From NCBI GenBank assembly GCA_040221415.1, contig JAVKEN010000022.1, positions 1-64,000 of the forward strand: a DNA stretch of 64,000 nt, in the 5' to 3' direction. Origin of the DNA: JAVKEN01 sp040221415. Lineage in GTDB: Bacteria > Pseudomonadota > Alphaproteobacteria > Rickettsiales > JABSSG01. Below, piece by piece: positions 24,742 through 34,193 of the stretch. A program made the position numbers and the translations under genes. The notes under the pieces were generated by a model, which saw nothing but the letters and a program-made list of their open reading frames with translations, did no database searches and was not told the DNA's origin. Each line of letters opens with the position of its first letter. Position 1 is the first letter of the stretch.

Positions 24742-25620
24742 ATGAAAAGCAGAATTCCTTTTGATCAGCGCGATGGCTACTTGTGGTATAACGGAAAACT
24801 TGTGCCGTGGTCAGAAGTTAAAATTCACCCTCTAAATCATGGAATGTCATATGGAAGCTCTATATTTGAAGGAGAGCGGGTTTATAATGGAGTAATTTTT
24901 AAATCTCTAGAGCACAGCAAACGACTATTTCATAGCGCGAAGCTAATGAATATGAATATAGACTTCACGCTTGAAGAGATTGAGAAAGCGAAAAAAACTT
25001 GCGTTCAAAAAAATAATATTAATTTTGGATATATGAAAGTTATGGCTTGGAGAGGAAGTGAGGACCTAACAGTTTTTGGAAAAGAAACATCAATCAACAT
25101 CATCATTTCTGTTTGGAACGTTGGAGAGAGCTACAATGACAAGAATCAAAAACAAGGTGTAAAGCTCGGTATATCAAAATGGCGAAGAGCACCAGGCAAC
25201 TCATTTCCTTATCAAGCCAAAATTGGAGGAGGATACGTCATAAATACTTTAGCAAAGCATGAGGCAGAAAAAAGAAGTTTAGACGACGCTTTGCTTTTAG
25301 ATCACGAAGGGAATATAGCTGAAGCATCGAGCTCAAACTTTTTTGCAGTAAAAAACAATAAGCTTTATACACCAATAGCTGATTGCTTCTTGAACGGAAT
25401 TACAAGACAAACAGTAATTAAGATAGCGCAAGATAAAGGTTTTGAGGTAGAAGAGGCTAAAATTCATCCTGACGACCTAGAATCTTTCGATGAAGTATTC
25501 CTCACTGGAACTGCAGCTGAAATTATTCCTGTGATCCAGATTGAAAAGAATAATTTCAAAATTGGCAATATAACTAATTTTTTAATCAAAGAATATAAAA
25601 AGGCAGTAAGCTTAACTTAG
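24742..25620 (+). CDS. ilvE: Branched-chain amino acid aminotransferase
   Basis: A fold-type IV PLP aminotransferase of 292 residues that interconverts Leu, Ile or Val and their 2-oxo acids using glutamate. Signs are the N-terminal GYLWYNGKLVPWSEVKIHPL, GMSYGSSIFEGERVY, the PLP lysine in YQAKIGGGYVINT, DDALLLDHEGNIAEASSSNF and LTGTAAEIIPV near the end. I place the start at ATG 24742 (MKSRIPFDQRDG), where family homology begins. The frame is open 192 bases upstream but that part overlaps the divergent phosphatase gene. Other branched-chain genes are absent here, so it may work on imported substrates. Confidence 0.92.
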   Translation: MKSRIPFDQRDGYLWYNGKLVPWSEVKIHPLNHGMSYGSSIFEGERVYNGVIFKSLEHSKRLFHSAKLMNMNIDFTLEEIEKAKKTCVQKNNINFGYMKVMAWRGSEDLTVFGKETSINIIISVWNVGESYNDKNQKQGVKLGISKWRRAPGNSFPYQAKIGGGYVINTLAKHEAEKRSLDDALLLDHEGNIAEASSSNFFAVKNNKLYTPIADCFLNGITRQTVIKIAQDKGFEVEEAKIHPDDLESFDEVFLTGTAAEIIPVIQIEKNNFKIGNITNFLIKEYKKAVSLT

Positions 25621-28600
25621 TTCTGACGAGGGGTTGACCCTCCTCCTCCACCTTCACTTGTAACAGCAGCAGATGCACCAGAAGAGCCATCCCTAGAAGC
25701 TCCGCCGCCGCCTTCTCCACCATCTCCTTTACCTCCACCATCTCCTTTACCCCCTTTATCTCCTTCATCTGAAACAGCAGCAGCGGCCCCGCTTGATTTA
25801 CCAGCATCTTTCATAACATTCATTGGCTTTGTTACCTCTTTTTTCGCTTCTTCAACGGCTTCTCGCGCTATTTTTTTGCCCTCTTCTTTTAATGCAGACG
25901 CATCACCAGTTGCATATGCATAAGCAGCTTTAGCCGCAATCTTGGCTGCATACACAGCCGCATCTACAACCGCTGTAGGTTTAATTGCATGCCCTCCTAA
26001 ACTTGAGCTTTGAGTCAAATCACCAGCAAAATTAGCAAGCTGCTGCGAGAAATAATAGAACAAATATGCAAAAAGCACTCCTTGCCATAGCGCGGTTTTA
26101 AGGGCATAAAGCTGACTTAAAGCTGTATATTCCCAAAAGCTAAAAATATTTACATCTGGTGTTGGCCATGGAATCAGACTGCTAGATCCACCAGGACCTG
26201 ATGTAGCCAATAAATACCCAAGACTATTTTTACAACTTTCTGAACAAACACAGCCTGTCCCCCCATTTGCTAAGCATTTAATTATCCAATATTTTGTTCC
26301 ACTTCCTATCAGTCCATGCGCACCAAGATCTATTTCTTCAAAAATACAATCTGCATATATGATGTTATCAAAAATTACTATCATCATAGCAACAAAGGCC
26401 GTAAGTATTGTTGGTTGTAAAGCATAGCCTATAAGCAGGTTCGCCCAACTATCAAACATTGACTTAGTATTTTTAAATAAAATCATTGGGATAAATAGCG
26501 GCCCAATATACACAAGAATTGTTATGCTTAGTACTGATAGTAAATATATATTGATAAATGAAAGTGTAATTGAAATAAGCAGTATCACAAAACACACTAT
26601 TAATAAGATTGATGCTATCTGAAATGCAAACAGTAAAGGAAAAGCCATCATTAAAGTGTTTGATATCATTGAGGCACCAGGACTAGGTATGCCATTTATA
26701 GTTGGCGAGGCCATCCCCATATAATAAGAGATTCGGCAATCTATAGAATCCCATAAGGATAGGTAAGAGTAACCATCTGCGTAGTCGCTTGGTGGATAAT
26801 GACATATGCAATTATCACCTTGTTCTGGGTTACACACCGCAGACATAATCATAGATGGCATGTTCTCTAGGAATATAATTACTGAGTTATAAATATATTC
26901 TAGCCCATTAGTTGGACACCATTTATTTCCTATACAAGATGAACTTGCTTCTTCTGGGTCAGTGAATGTACCAACTCCAGCCCACAGAACGAATGCAAAC
27001 TTGGCTATGAACAAAAAGATTTCAGATTTTTGTGGAAGCTCACCTCTAATAGCTATTGAGATGCCTAAAAGAATTACATATAAAGTCAGGGCTGCCTTTA
27101 CCATCTGCCTCATATTATATTGGAATTTTGGGATGGCTCCGGTACCACAACCTTCCACCTTAGGATTTCCTTGCATCAGTAATTTCACAGTTTCTGTAAA
27201 ACACTGCACAACTGTAGCCGAAAATGAATTAAACGATGCAGGAGACTGCCATAAATCTAAACCTGTTGCATTCTGGTTCTGAGAAACGCTACATGCTGGA
27301 CTTACACATTTTGGCTGAAATTTAGGCCATTTTGTAACTGGCATAATTTTTGGTTTACAGGCTATTTTAGAGTATCCAAGCGTATAAAGCATACTCACAC
27401 ATACCTCTGGTCCAAATGCATCTGCACGTATACTAATTATATTATTCCAACCAGCCCCTTGAGTTTGTCCAGTTCTGATTGCTAAATTGCTGTCTGTTCC
27501 AAAAACAGTATAACTTCCAGCAATTACGTTTCCCTTATCATCTTTGATTCTCGTATCCATGTAACCCGCCGCATCATCGTAATTAACAAACATATGATTT
27601 GTGGGAAGGTTGCAGCTAGTAAGTGGGCAATATAAAGTTTCACCCCATTGACCTTTCAGCATATTGCCATCTTTATCCATCGCTGGCCTATTATAATTTG
27701 GAAGCGATTTACAAGGGTTTTTAGTTAGGTATTTCTGATTAAACCCTAGCATACCCTCAATCTGACCCTTCACATATTGAGCAAACTGTAATCCGCTGGC
27801 GCCTCCTTTGGTCTGTCGATATCCCGCATCAGCCATGTAATCATTACCATTCAAAGCGTTCTTTATCCTACTTTCTATATTACTTGCACACGAAGAAGAA
27901 CAATTTCCACCAAACTTGCATTGGTTTGCACAAGACGCCTCAGCATAGTGTTTAATAGCATCTCTATGTTTCCAAATGCTATTTTTACAAGCCGAAGAAT
28001 TTTTTCCAATAAATTGAAGAGCCGCAGAGCAATCAGCAATAACACTTCCGAAAGAAGCACTGCTTGGGGGCTCAGCAAATAAGGGCTCATAGCAAGATTT
28101 TGGATGTTTTTGACAATCTGTACTACCATTAGAGATTCCGTAACCTAAAGAGATTGCCTTAACGCATTGTTTTTTATCAATTCCAGGGGGGCAGATCTTG
28201 TCGTTACTAAGGAACGAATCCATATCAAGAAATGCACCTTCTTGTAATTTTGTTCTACTTTTTAAACAGCTATTCTCGTGCTGAACAACGTTAGAAGAAA
28301 AATTATTTACCATAGCTAAAGAAATACCAAGCGTAGTAATCGTGTTTAACACTTCCCCAAAATAGTTAGGTATATTAGTACAAGTTTTGTCATTTGAGTT
28401 GGTTTCTCCTAGTACGGCATCTTTAATGCACTTGCTTCTCCAGTCCTTGCAGTCACCGCTATTGCTACTGCCACATTTCATTGATAGCTTTGTACAAGTA
28501 TTATTTACCATGTAATTCATATCGCAATTTGCTGCGCCCTTGAATGTGGTGCCATATTTAGTGGTCTGTCCCGTACGATATTTTATTGGTTTACCAGGTA

Positions 28601-28979
28601 AGAGTGGGTTATTAGGGTTAGGGCAATCGCTATAACTCGGAGAGTCTTTAGACGCAGGTATGTCGCAGGCAGGGAGCTTACAGCTTCCAGATGATTTACA
28701 TGAGGCAGGAGTCCCAGCATACTTGATTACGTTTGGGCTACATGCGGCATATTTATTTTTGCTTGTATCACCACTGCCAGGAACTGAAACAGGACTAGTC
28801 TTAGACATCTGATTTGGATCTACAGGACCTGAGCCAGATGGATAATCAGCATCAGAACTGTTACTGCGATTACATGCACCCATAAAATCTGCATGCGAAC
28901 TTGGACTAACTACAAACACCGACCAACACAACAATGCAATAAAGAAATAATGCAATAAGCTGTTTAGTTTAAAGTTCAT
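25617..28979 (-). CDS. Extended VirB6-type type IV secretion protein
   Basis: An 1120-residue protein with an N-terminal signal peptide (cleavage near SHA-DF), a Cys-rich exported region of about 600 residues, and a cluster of membrane helices between residues about 620 and 1000. These include VKAALTLYVILLGISIAIRG, NIYLLSVLSITILVYIGPLF and QPTILTAFVAMMIVIFDN, the core of the TrbL/VirB6 family. The C-terminus is Gly/Lys/Glu-rich with low complexity. Rickettsiales have several such enlarged VirB6 paralogues in the inner-membrane complex of their P-type system. Here only one is seen, outside a virB cluster. Many Cys suggest disulfides in the exported part. The stop overlaps the ilvE stop. Confidence 0.88.
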   Translation of the reverse strand: MNFKLNSLLHYFFIALLCWSVFVVSPSSHADFMGACNRSNSSDADYPSGSGPVDPNQMSKTSPVSVPGSGDTSKNKYAACSPNVIKYAGTPASCKSSGSCKLPACDIPASKDSPSYSDCPNPNNPLLPGKPIKYRTGQTTKYGTTFKGAANCDMNYMVNNTCTKLSMKCGSSNSGDCKDWRSKCIKDAVLGETNSNDKTCTNIPNYFGEVLNTITTLGISLAMVNNFSSNVVQHENSCLKSRTKLQEGAFLDMDSFLSNDKICPPGIDKKQCVKAISLGYGISNGSTDCQKHPKSCYEPLFAEPPSSASFGSVIADCSAALQFIGKNSSACKNSIWKHRDAIKHYAEASCANQCKFGGNCSSSCASNIESRIKNALNGNDYMADAGYRQTKGGASGLQFAQYVKGQIEGMLGFNQKYLTKNPCKSLPNYNRPAMDKDGNMLKGQWGETLYCPLTSCNLPTNHMFVNYDDAAGYMDTRIKDDKGNVIAGSYTVFGTDSNLAIRTGQTQGAGWNNIISIRADAFGPEVCVSMLYTLGYSKIACKPKIMPVTKWPKFQPKCVSPACSVSQNQNATGLDLWQSPASFNSFSATVVQCFTETVKLLMQGNPKVEGCGTGAIPKFQYNMRQMVKAALTLYVILLGISIAIRGELPQKSEIFLFIAKFAFVLWAGVGTFTDPEEASSSCIGNKWCPTNGLEYIYNSVIIFLENMPSMIMSAVCNPEQGDNCICHYPPSDYADGYSYLSLWDSIDCRISYYMGMASPTINGIPSPGASMISNTLMMAFPLLFAFQIASILLIVCFVILLISITLSFINIYLLSVLSITILVYIGPLFIPMILFKNTKSMFDSWANLLIGYALQPTILTAFVAMMIVIFDNIIYADCIFEEIDLGAHGLIGSGTKYWIIKCLANGGTGCVCSESCKNSLGYLLATSGPGGSSSLIPWPTPDVNIFSFWEYTALSQLYALKTALWQGVLFAYLFYYFSQQLANFAGDLTQSSSLGGHAIKPTAVVDAAVYAAKIAAKAAYAYATGDASALKEEGKKIAREAVEEAKKEVTKPMNVMKDAGKSSGAAAAVSDEGDKGGKGDGGGKGDGGEGGGGASRDGSSGASAAVTSEGGGGGSTPRQN

Positions 28980-29063
28980 AAGATTTTGCTAAATGTCACC
29001 AATAGAAGATTGTCTTATCTTGAGTGAATGATGTCAATTGATATCAAAGATAAATTGGCAAAT

Positions 29064-29438
29064 TTATATCTTGATATATTTTGATACAACTTTATAAAAA
29101 TCATCCACAGGGAGTGGTTTTGATAAATATTCGTCGCAACCTATTTTTTGTAGAGCTTGCCTATCATCCTCTGTAACATAAGCGGTGATTGCTATAACTG
29201 GTATGCCAGCAAGGTCTTTTTGATCTTTTATTTGTTTGATCAGCTCAACACCCGAAAACACTCCCAATCTAATGTCGCTAATTATTAGATCTGGTTTGGT
29301 TTTTTTAGCTTCTGAAATAACTTTTTTGCAGTCAACAACTTGAATAACTTTTGCATTTTTGAGTTCTAGTAAGTCAGTGAATAACTCAAGGTTTAGCTTA
29401 TTATCCTCTGCGATTAGAACCGTTGTTTGCTTATCCAT
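29064..29438 (-). CDS. divK: DivK-like single-domain response regulator
   Basis: A 124-residue receiver domain without an output domain. The acidic pocket (Glu11, Asp12), phospho-acceptor Asp55 in DLIISDIRLG, Thr85 in AITAY and Lys107 in YLSKP are all present. The sequence TVLIAEDNKLNLELFTDLLE and the GCDEYLSKPLPVDDF end closely follow Caulobacter DivK, a cell-cycle regulator that controls CtrA through DivL/CckA. That is notable because CtrA-like boxes occur upstream of several genes here. Its start overlaps the gpsA stop by 8 bases, so it is probably cotranscribed with ileS and gpsA. Confidence 0.85.
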   Translation of the reverse strand: MDKQTTVLIAEDNKLNLELFTDLLELKNAKVIQVVDCKKVISEAKKTKPDLIISDIRLGVFSGVELIKQIKDQKDLAGIPVIAITAYVTEDDRQALQKIGCDEYLSKPLPVDDFYKVVSKYIKI

Positions 29439-30330
29439 TCCTTGTACTTATCGTTCTTATAAACTCGGTACGCTTAACTGTCTTCCTCTGATAACATACC
29501 TTATACAAATAAGAAACAATTGGCAAAGAAATACCTACCTCAGAAGAAATCTTCATAATGCTATCTAATGTAAAATAGCCTTCCACAGTGTTTTCTTCTA
29601 AGAATTTTTTGGGAGGTTTATTCACTAACAATTTACCAAAGCTTGTATTCCTGGATTTCTCGCTAGTGCTTGTGAGGATAATATCACCAATGCCAGCTGG
29701 TGAGATTATCGACTCAACACTACCTCCGAGATCTCTAATTAAATCAAGCGCCTCAGAAATCATATTAGTAATCACTGCAGACTTAAAATTCTCTCCAAGA
29801 TTTAAACCCATAGAAATCCCACAAGCAATTGCGATAACGTTTTTCAAAGCAGCAAAAATCTCAGAACTTACAATATCTTCAGTCGGATATAGTTTGAATG
29901 TATCTGTGCTTAGATTTTCAGCAACTTCGGCAGCTAGCTCCTTATTTTCGCAAGCTAAAGTAGCAATTGCCGGCAACCCATCCAATATTTCATCAGAGAA
30001 ATTAGGTCCAGCCAAAAATAAAATATCATTTTTTGGAAAATATTCTCGTGCTACCTCGCTAAGAAATTTACCAGTTAGAATCTCAAAGCCTTTTGAGCAA
30101 AGAATTATGGGTTGCTCTTGCTTTACATAACTTTGAATTAAAGTAAAAATATCTCTATTCGCCTGAGCAGGAACAGCAATTAAAACATAGTCACTTTCTA
30201 ATATATAAGACACGTTATCTAGCAAACTCTCATTGCGGTATACATATTCTACTTCATGAGAAGAAAACGCAGACCCAAGAGCCGTTCCCCAGGCCCCCTT
30301 TCCAATAATCGCTAATTTTTTGCGTTCCAT
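29431..30330 (-). CDS. gpsA: Glycerol-3-phosphate dehydrogenase [NAD(P)+]
   Basis: Reduces dihydroxyacetone phosphate to sn-glycerol 3-phosphate for phospholipid synthesis. The 299-residue protein begins LAIIGKGAWGTALGSAF, the Rossmann NAD-binding loop, and has LCSKGFE, FLAGPNFSDEI, ALKNVIAIACGISMGLNLG with the catalytic Lys, and SPAGIGDIILTSTSEKSRN. It is slightly shorter than the usual 320-340 but has all the key motifs. Its start overlaps the 3' end of ileS by 19 bases and its stop overlaps divK. Confidence 0.93.
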   Translation of the reverse strand: MERKKLAIIGKGAWGTALGSAFSSHEVEYVYRNESLLDNVSYILESDYVLIAVPAQANRDIFTLIQSYVKQEQPIILCSKGFEILTGKFLSEVAREYFPKNDILFLAGPNFSDEILDGLPAIATLACENKELAAEVAENLSTDTFKLYPTEDIVSSEIFAALKNVIAIACGISMGLNLGENFKSAVITNMISEALDLIRDLGGSVESIISPAGIGDIILTSTSEKSRNTSFGKLLVNKPPKKFLEENTVEGYFTLDSIMKISSEVGISLPIVSYLYKVCYQRKTVKRTEFIRTISTRNG

Positions 30331-33300
30331 TTTTCTAAAGAAAATTTACATTCGACATCTTGTACATTTACTGAGGCATGAATATCAGCCTCGGAGGTTG
30401 AGAACTCAATCTCATTCGCTAATACTTGCTCTTTGATATAATCGATGTTTTTATCTATTGCTTGTTGCAGTAACTCACCTTTATTTACAACATAGATCTT
30501 GATCCGATCAGAGATATCTAATCCTCCATCCTTACGAGCTTGCTGTACAGCACGCACAAAGTCACGCGCTATCCCTTCAAGCTTTAACTCTTCAGTGATA
30601 TTTAGATCAAGCATAATTAAAGCATCATTATCAGGGAGTGAGGCAGAGTTAGATTTATCAAAAGCATCCAAAGTGAGCTCAAACTCGTTCTTATCAAGCT
30701 TTACTCCTTCAATGATAACTTCGCCACCATCTTGTTTCCACTCACCTTTTTTGCTTGCAGCAATAATATTTTTAATTTTATCTGGTACACGTTTGCCCAA
30801 TTCTTTGAAATTTAGTTTTAATTTAAGCTCAGCAAATTTTTCAATATTCTTATCGAAAACTACATCCTTTACGTTAACTTCATCTTCAATCAAATGTTTA
30901 AACCTAGATAATGAATCAAGATTTTTAGAAATCACCACAACCTTAGCTAGAGGCTGCCTGATCCTTACGTTCTCCCTATTACGAATATTAAGCGCAGCAG
31001 TACAAATGTCTTGAATCTTGTCCATCTCAAACACTAATTCCTTGTTTATCTTGAACATAGAATAATCGGGAAAGCTTGTTAGATGAACGCTGTCTTTGTC
31101 TGACTTTGATCCTGTAAGATTCAAATATATCTCTTCAAGTATCAACGGCATTAAAGGAGCACCTGCTTTACACAGATTAATTAACACTGTGTACAAGGTG
31201 TTATAGGCTAAGATCTTGTCTTCGTCTTTTTCGCTTCTCCAAAAGCGTGTTCTATTCCTGCGAATGTACCAGTTATTCAAGGTCTCAAAGAATATAAAGA
31301 ATGCATCACAAGCCCTAGGCAAATCAAGCTCTTCCAAACCTTTATCAATCTCACTAAGAGTTATAGCAAGTTTGGATAGAATATACTGATCCATTTGATT
31401 AGAGGAGTCACTAATCTCTTCTGCTTTAATACCATCAGCATTGGCATAAAGCGTAAAGAAGTTATAAGCATTCCAAACTGGCTTTAATTTAAGGCGAACA
31501 ACGTCTTTTACCATCTGCCCATCTTTATCAATCAGTAGCTCTTGCCCTCGCATAACAGGTGAAGAAGCCATCAAAAACCTTAATGCATCTGACCCATATT
31601 TTTCATATATTTCAATAGGATCTGCATAATTCTTCAACCTTTTAGAGAGTTTTTGCCCCTCCTCATCAAGGATTACTCCATGACAAATACAATTCAAGAA
31701 TGGGGGCTTATCAAACAAAGCTGTAGATAACACCATTAAAGTGTAGAACCAGCCCCTTGTCTGAGCTGTATATTCAACAATAAAGTCAGCAGAGGAATGC
31801 TCTTCAAACTTTTCCTTATTCTCAAACGGATAATGAGCTTGCGCATAAGGCATAGAACCACTCTCAAACCAGCAATCAAATACATCAGATACCCTTCTCA
31901 TATTTGAGTGACCAGTAGGATCATCAGGATTTGGTCTTGTTAGAGTGTCGATGAATGGCCTGTGAATATCTTTTATCTCTACGCCAAAATCATCTTCCAT
32001 CTCTTTAATAGAGCCGTAAACATCAATCCTAGGGTAACGAGGGTCATCCGAAATCCATACGGGAATAGGAGTTCCCCAAAAACGATTACGACTGATTGAC
32101 CAATCTCTAGCATTCTCAAGCCACTTACCAAACAAACCATCTTTAATGTGACCGGGAATCCAATTGATTTCTTGGTTGTTTTTAACCATCTTATCTTTAA
32201 TCTCAGTTACCTTAACATACCAAGAAGGCACTGCCTTATATATAAGAGGCGTATCCGTTCTCCAACAATGTGGGTAATTATGTAAATATTGCTCCGTTTT
32301 AACCCAATCATCCTGCTCTTTAAGCTTTATAATAATTGGGTCATTAGCATCAAAAATGTTCAGACCCTCATAATCAGATACTTCATGAGTAAATTTTCCA
32401 GCATTATCAACCGGACATACAAGCTTGATTCCTTTCTCCTGACAGACAATTTGATCATCCTCACCAAACCCAGGAGCCATGTGCACAATACCGGTACCCT
32501 CTCCGTCCTCAACAAAATCAGCTATAAACACTTTGAAGCTGTTGGGATGTCCTTTGAAATACGGCATCAATGGCTCATATTCTAAACCATCTAAATCTTT
32601 TGCCGAAATTTTAACTAGCTCAGGCTCTTCGCCAAACTCTTTCTTATACTTACCAAGAGCACTTTTAGCCAGGATCAAAAGCTCGTTTTTATCATTTCTA
32701 ATTCCAACATATTCAAGCTTGTCTCCAATAGCTAAAGCCAAGTTAGAAGGCAACGTCCATGGAGTAGTTGTCCAAGCAAGTAATTTATATTTAGCAAAAC
32801 CATCTGGGGCTGATGCAGGCTTATTTTTCAGTGTAAATCCAACTGTAATTGCTTTATCCGCACGCTCACGGTAAGAATTATCCATCCTAGTTTCGAAGTT
32901 AGAAAGCGGAGTTTCACACGCCCAAGAATAAGGCATCACACGCATTGACTCATAAACTAAGCCTTTTTTATAAAGCTCTTTAAACGCCCATATAACCGAT
33001 TCCATATAAGGCGTTTCCATGGTTTTGTAATCATTGTCGAAATCCACCCACCTCGCCTGATTAGTAACGTATTTACGCCACTCAGAGGTATATTTCATAA
33101 CAGACTCACGGCAGTGATTATTAAATTTTTCAATGCCAAATTTCTCGATTTCAAACCTGCCATTAATACCCAGATCTTTTTCCGCTCCCATCTCAGCTGG
33201 CAAGCCATGGCAATCCCAGCCAAAACGCCTTTCAACCCTTTTGCCCTTCTGAGTTTGGTAACGCGCAACGATATCCTTCACAAACCCTGTAAGTAAGTGG

Positions 33301-33497
33301 CCGTAATGAGGGAGGCCATTAGCAAATGGAGGCCCATCAAAGAAGATAAACTCATTATCCTTGCCATTTATTTTCTTAGGTCTGGTATCAATAGATTTCT
33401 GGAAAATATTTTCAGTACGCCAATATTCAAGAATCTGCTTACTAATCGCTGCAAAATCAGGATTAGAACTTACCTCAGGATAGATTTTATTGCTCAT
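30312..33497 (-). CDS. ileS: Isoleucyl-tRNA synthetase, long eukaryote-like type
   Basis: Charges tRNA-Ile. The 1061-residue protein has the class I HIGH motif as PHYGH (in GPPFANGLPHYGHLLTG) and the KMSKS loop as KLSKRLKNYADP, with the editing (CP1) domain between them containing LAWTTTPWTLPSNLALA. The extra C-terminal extension and the K-x-S-K-R-L-K-N-Y form are characteristic of type II IleRS, the eukaryote-like class found in Rickettsia, Chlamydia and archaea. In other bacteria that class confers mupirocin resistance. It overlaps coq9 by 4 bases and gpsA by 19, forming an operon coq9-ileS-gpsA-divK. Confidence 0.96.
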   Translation of the reverse strand: MSNKIYPEVSSNPDFAAISKQILEYWRTENIFQKSIDTRPKKINGKDNEFIFFDGPPFANGLPHYGHLLTGFVKDIVARYQTQKGKRVERRFGWDCHGLPAEMGAEKDLGINGRFEIEKFGIEKFNNHCRESVMKYTSEWRKYVTNQARWVDFDNDYKTMETPYMESVIWAFKELYKKGLVYESMRVMPYSWACETPLSNFETRMDNSYRERADKAITVGFTLKNKPASAPDGFAKYKLLAWTTTPWTLPSNLALAIGDKLEYVGIRNDKNELLILAKSALGKYKKEFGEEPELVKISAKDLDGLEYEPLMPYFKGHPNSFKVFIADFVEDGEGTGIVHMAPGFGEDDQIVCQEKGIKLVCPVDNAGKFTHEVSDYEGLNIFDANDPIIIKLKEQDDWVKTEQYLHNYPHCWRTDTPLIYKAVPSWYVKVTEIKDKMVKNNQEINWIPGHIKDGLFGKWLENARDWSISRNRFWGTPIPVWISDDPRYPRIDVYGSIKEMEDDFGVEIKDIHRPFIDTLTRPNPDDPTGHSNMRRVSDVFDCWFESGSMPYAQAHYPFENKEKFEEHSSADFIVEYTAQTRGWFYTLMVLSTALFDKPPFLNCICHGVILDEEGQKLSKRLKNYADPIEIYEKYGSDALRFLMASSPVMRGQELLIDKDGQMVKDVVRLKLKPVWNAYNFFTLYANADGIKAEEISDSSNQMDQYILSKLAITLSEIDKGLEELDLPRACDAFFIFFETLNNWYIRRNRTRFWRSEKDEDKILAYNTLYTVLINLCKAGAPLMPLILEEIYLNLTGSKSDKDSVHLTSFPDYSMFKINKELVFEMDKIQDICTAALNIRNRENVRIRQPLAKVVVISKNLDSLSRFKHLIEDEVNVKDVVFDKNIEKFAELKLKLNFKELGKRVPDKIKNIIAASKKGEWKQDGGEVIIEGVKLDKNEFELTLDAFDKSNSASLPDNDALIMLDLNITEELKLEGIARDFVRAVQQARKDGGLDISDRIKIYVVNKGELLQQAIDKNIDYIKEQVLANEIEFSTSEADIHASVNVQDVECKFSLEKWNAKN

Positions 33498-34135
33498 TGA
33501 TAATATTTAAATTGTCTGACGAAAGGCAAGTTATCACAAATCGAAGAGATATTTAAATGTTTTTTAAACGAACCGATCTTAAGCACGTCATTAATCCTAC
33601 TGTCTAGAAAATCCCAAGTTGCCGCATGATCTTTTGATTCATCTTGCAGATAATAAAGAATTGTCGAGTTATACACTCCAAACAAAAGAGAGCGCTTAGT
33701 ATAGTAATTATAGTCAGTCGATGTATCACCGGCAAATTGCCACATTTTATCAACTGTATACCATGAGCTTTGCAGCACCTCTGGGTAGTTGTTTATTCTC
33801 GCTTTATAATAATCTTTAGTTTTAGCGATTATCAGCTTTGAATTCTTTAGACTATTATCTAGACGAAACTTTACTGCATACTTAATTTTGTCACGGATTT
33901 TAGCCTTCTGAAAGTCTTTAACCTTAGCTAGTTTTTGCAGCATCAATTCATCTGCATATTCTTCATAAGATTTAACTACGTCAGTGACTCCAGCAGGATA
34001 AAGCAAGACGTGCTGATTCTTTGACATGCCAGCATTTATCTCAGCTTTATGAAAAAGTGGAACACCCCACTCAGAGAATGGCAGCTCTTTTAGAACTTCA
34101 AGCAAGAATTTTCGTTTTGTTTTCTCAAGTGTCAT
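33494..34135 (-). CDS. coq9: COQ9-family ubiquinone biosynthesis protein
   Basis: A 213-residue protein of the COQ9 family, an all-helical, TetR-like-fold lipid-binding protein that assists ubiquinone hydroxylation. The hallmark is in the C-terminal half: SSWYTVDKMWQFAGDTSTDY then NYYTKRSLLFGVYNSTILYY and WDFLDSRINDVLKIG. The N-terminal FSEWGVPLFHKAEINAGM fits the helix-turn-helix-like part. In many alphaproteobacteria COQ9 sits beside rpsU. Here the two are separated by the 651-residue gene at 34194-36149. It is coupled to ileS downstream by a 4-base overlap. Confidence 0.9.
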   Translation of the reverse strand: MTLEKTKRKFLLEVLKELPFSEWGVPLFHKAEINAGMSKNQHVLLYPAGVTDVVKSYEEYADELMLQKLAKVKDFQKAKIRDKIKYAVKFRLDNSLKNSKLIIAKTKDYYKARINNYPEVLQSSWYTVDKMWQFAGDTSTDYNYYTKRSLLFGVYNSTILYYLQDESKDHAATWDFLDSRINDVLKIGSFKKHLNISSICDNLPFVRQFKYYQ

Positions 34136-34193
34136 ACAAAATATGTAACTGTCACGGAAAGTTTACTAGATTTAACTTTACAGAGCAAGAAAC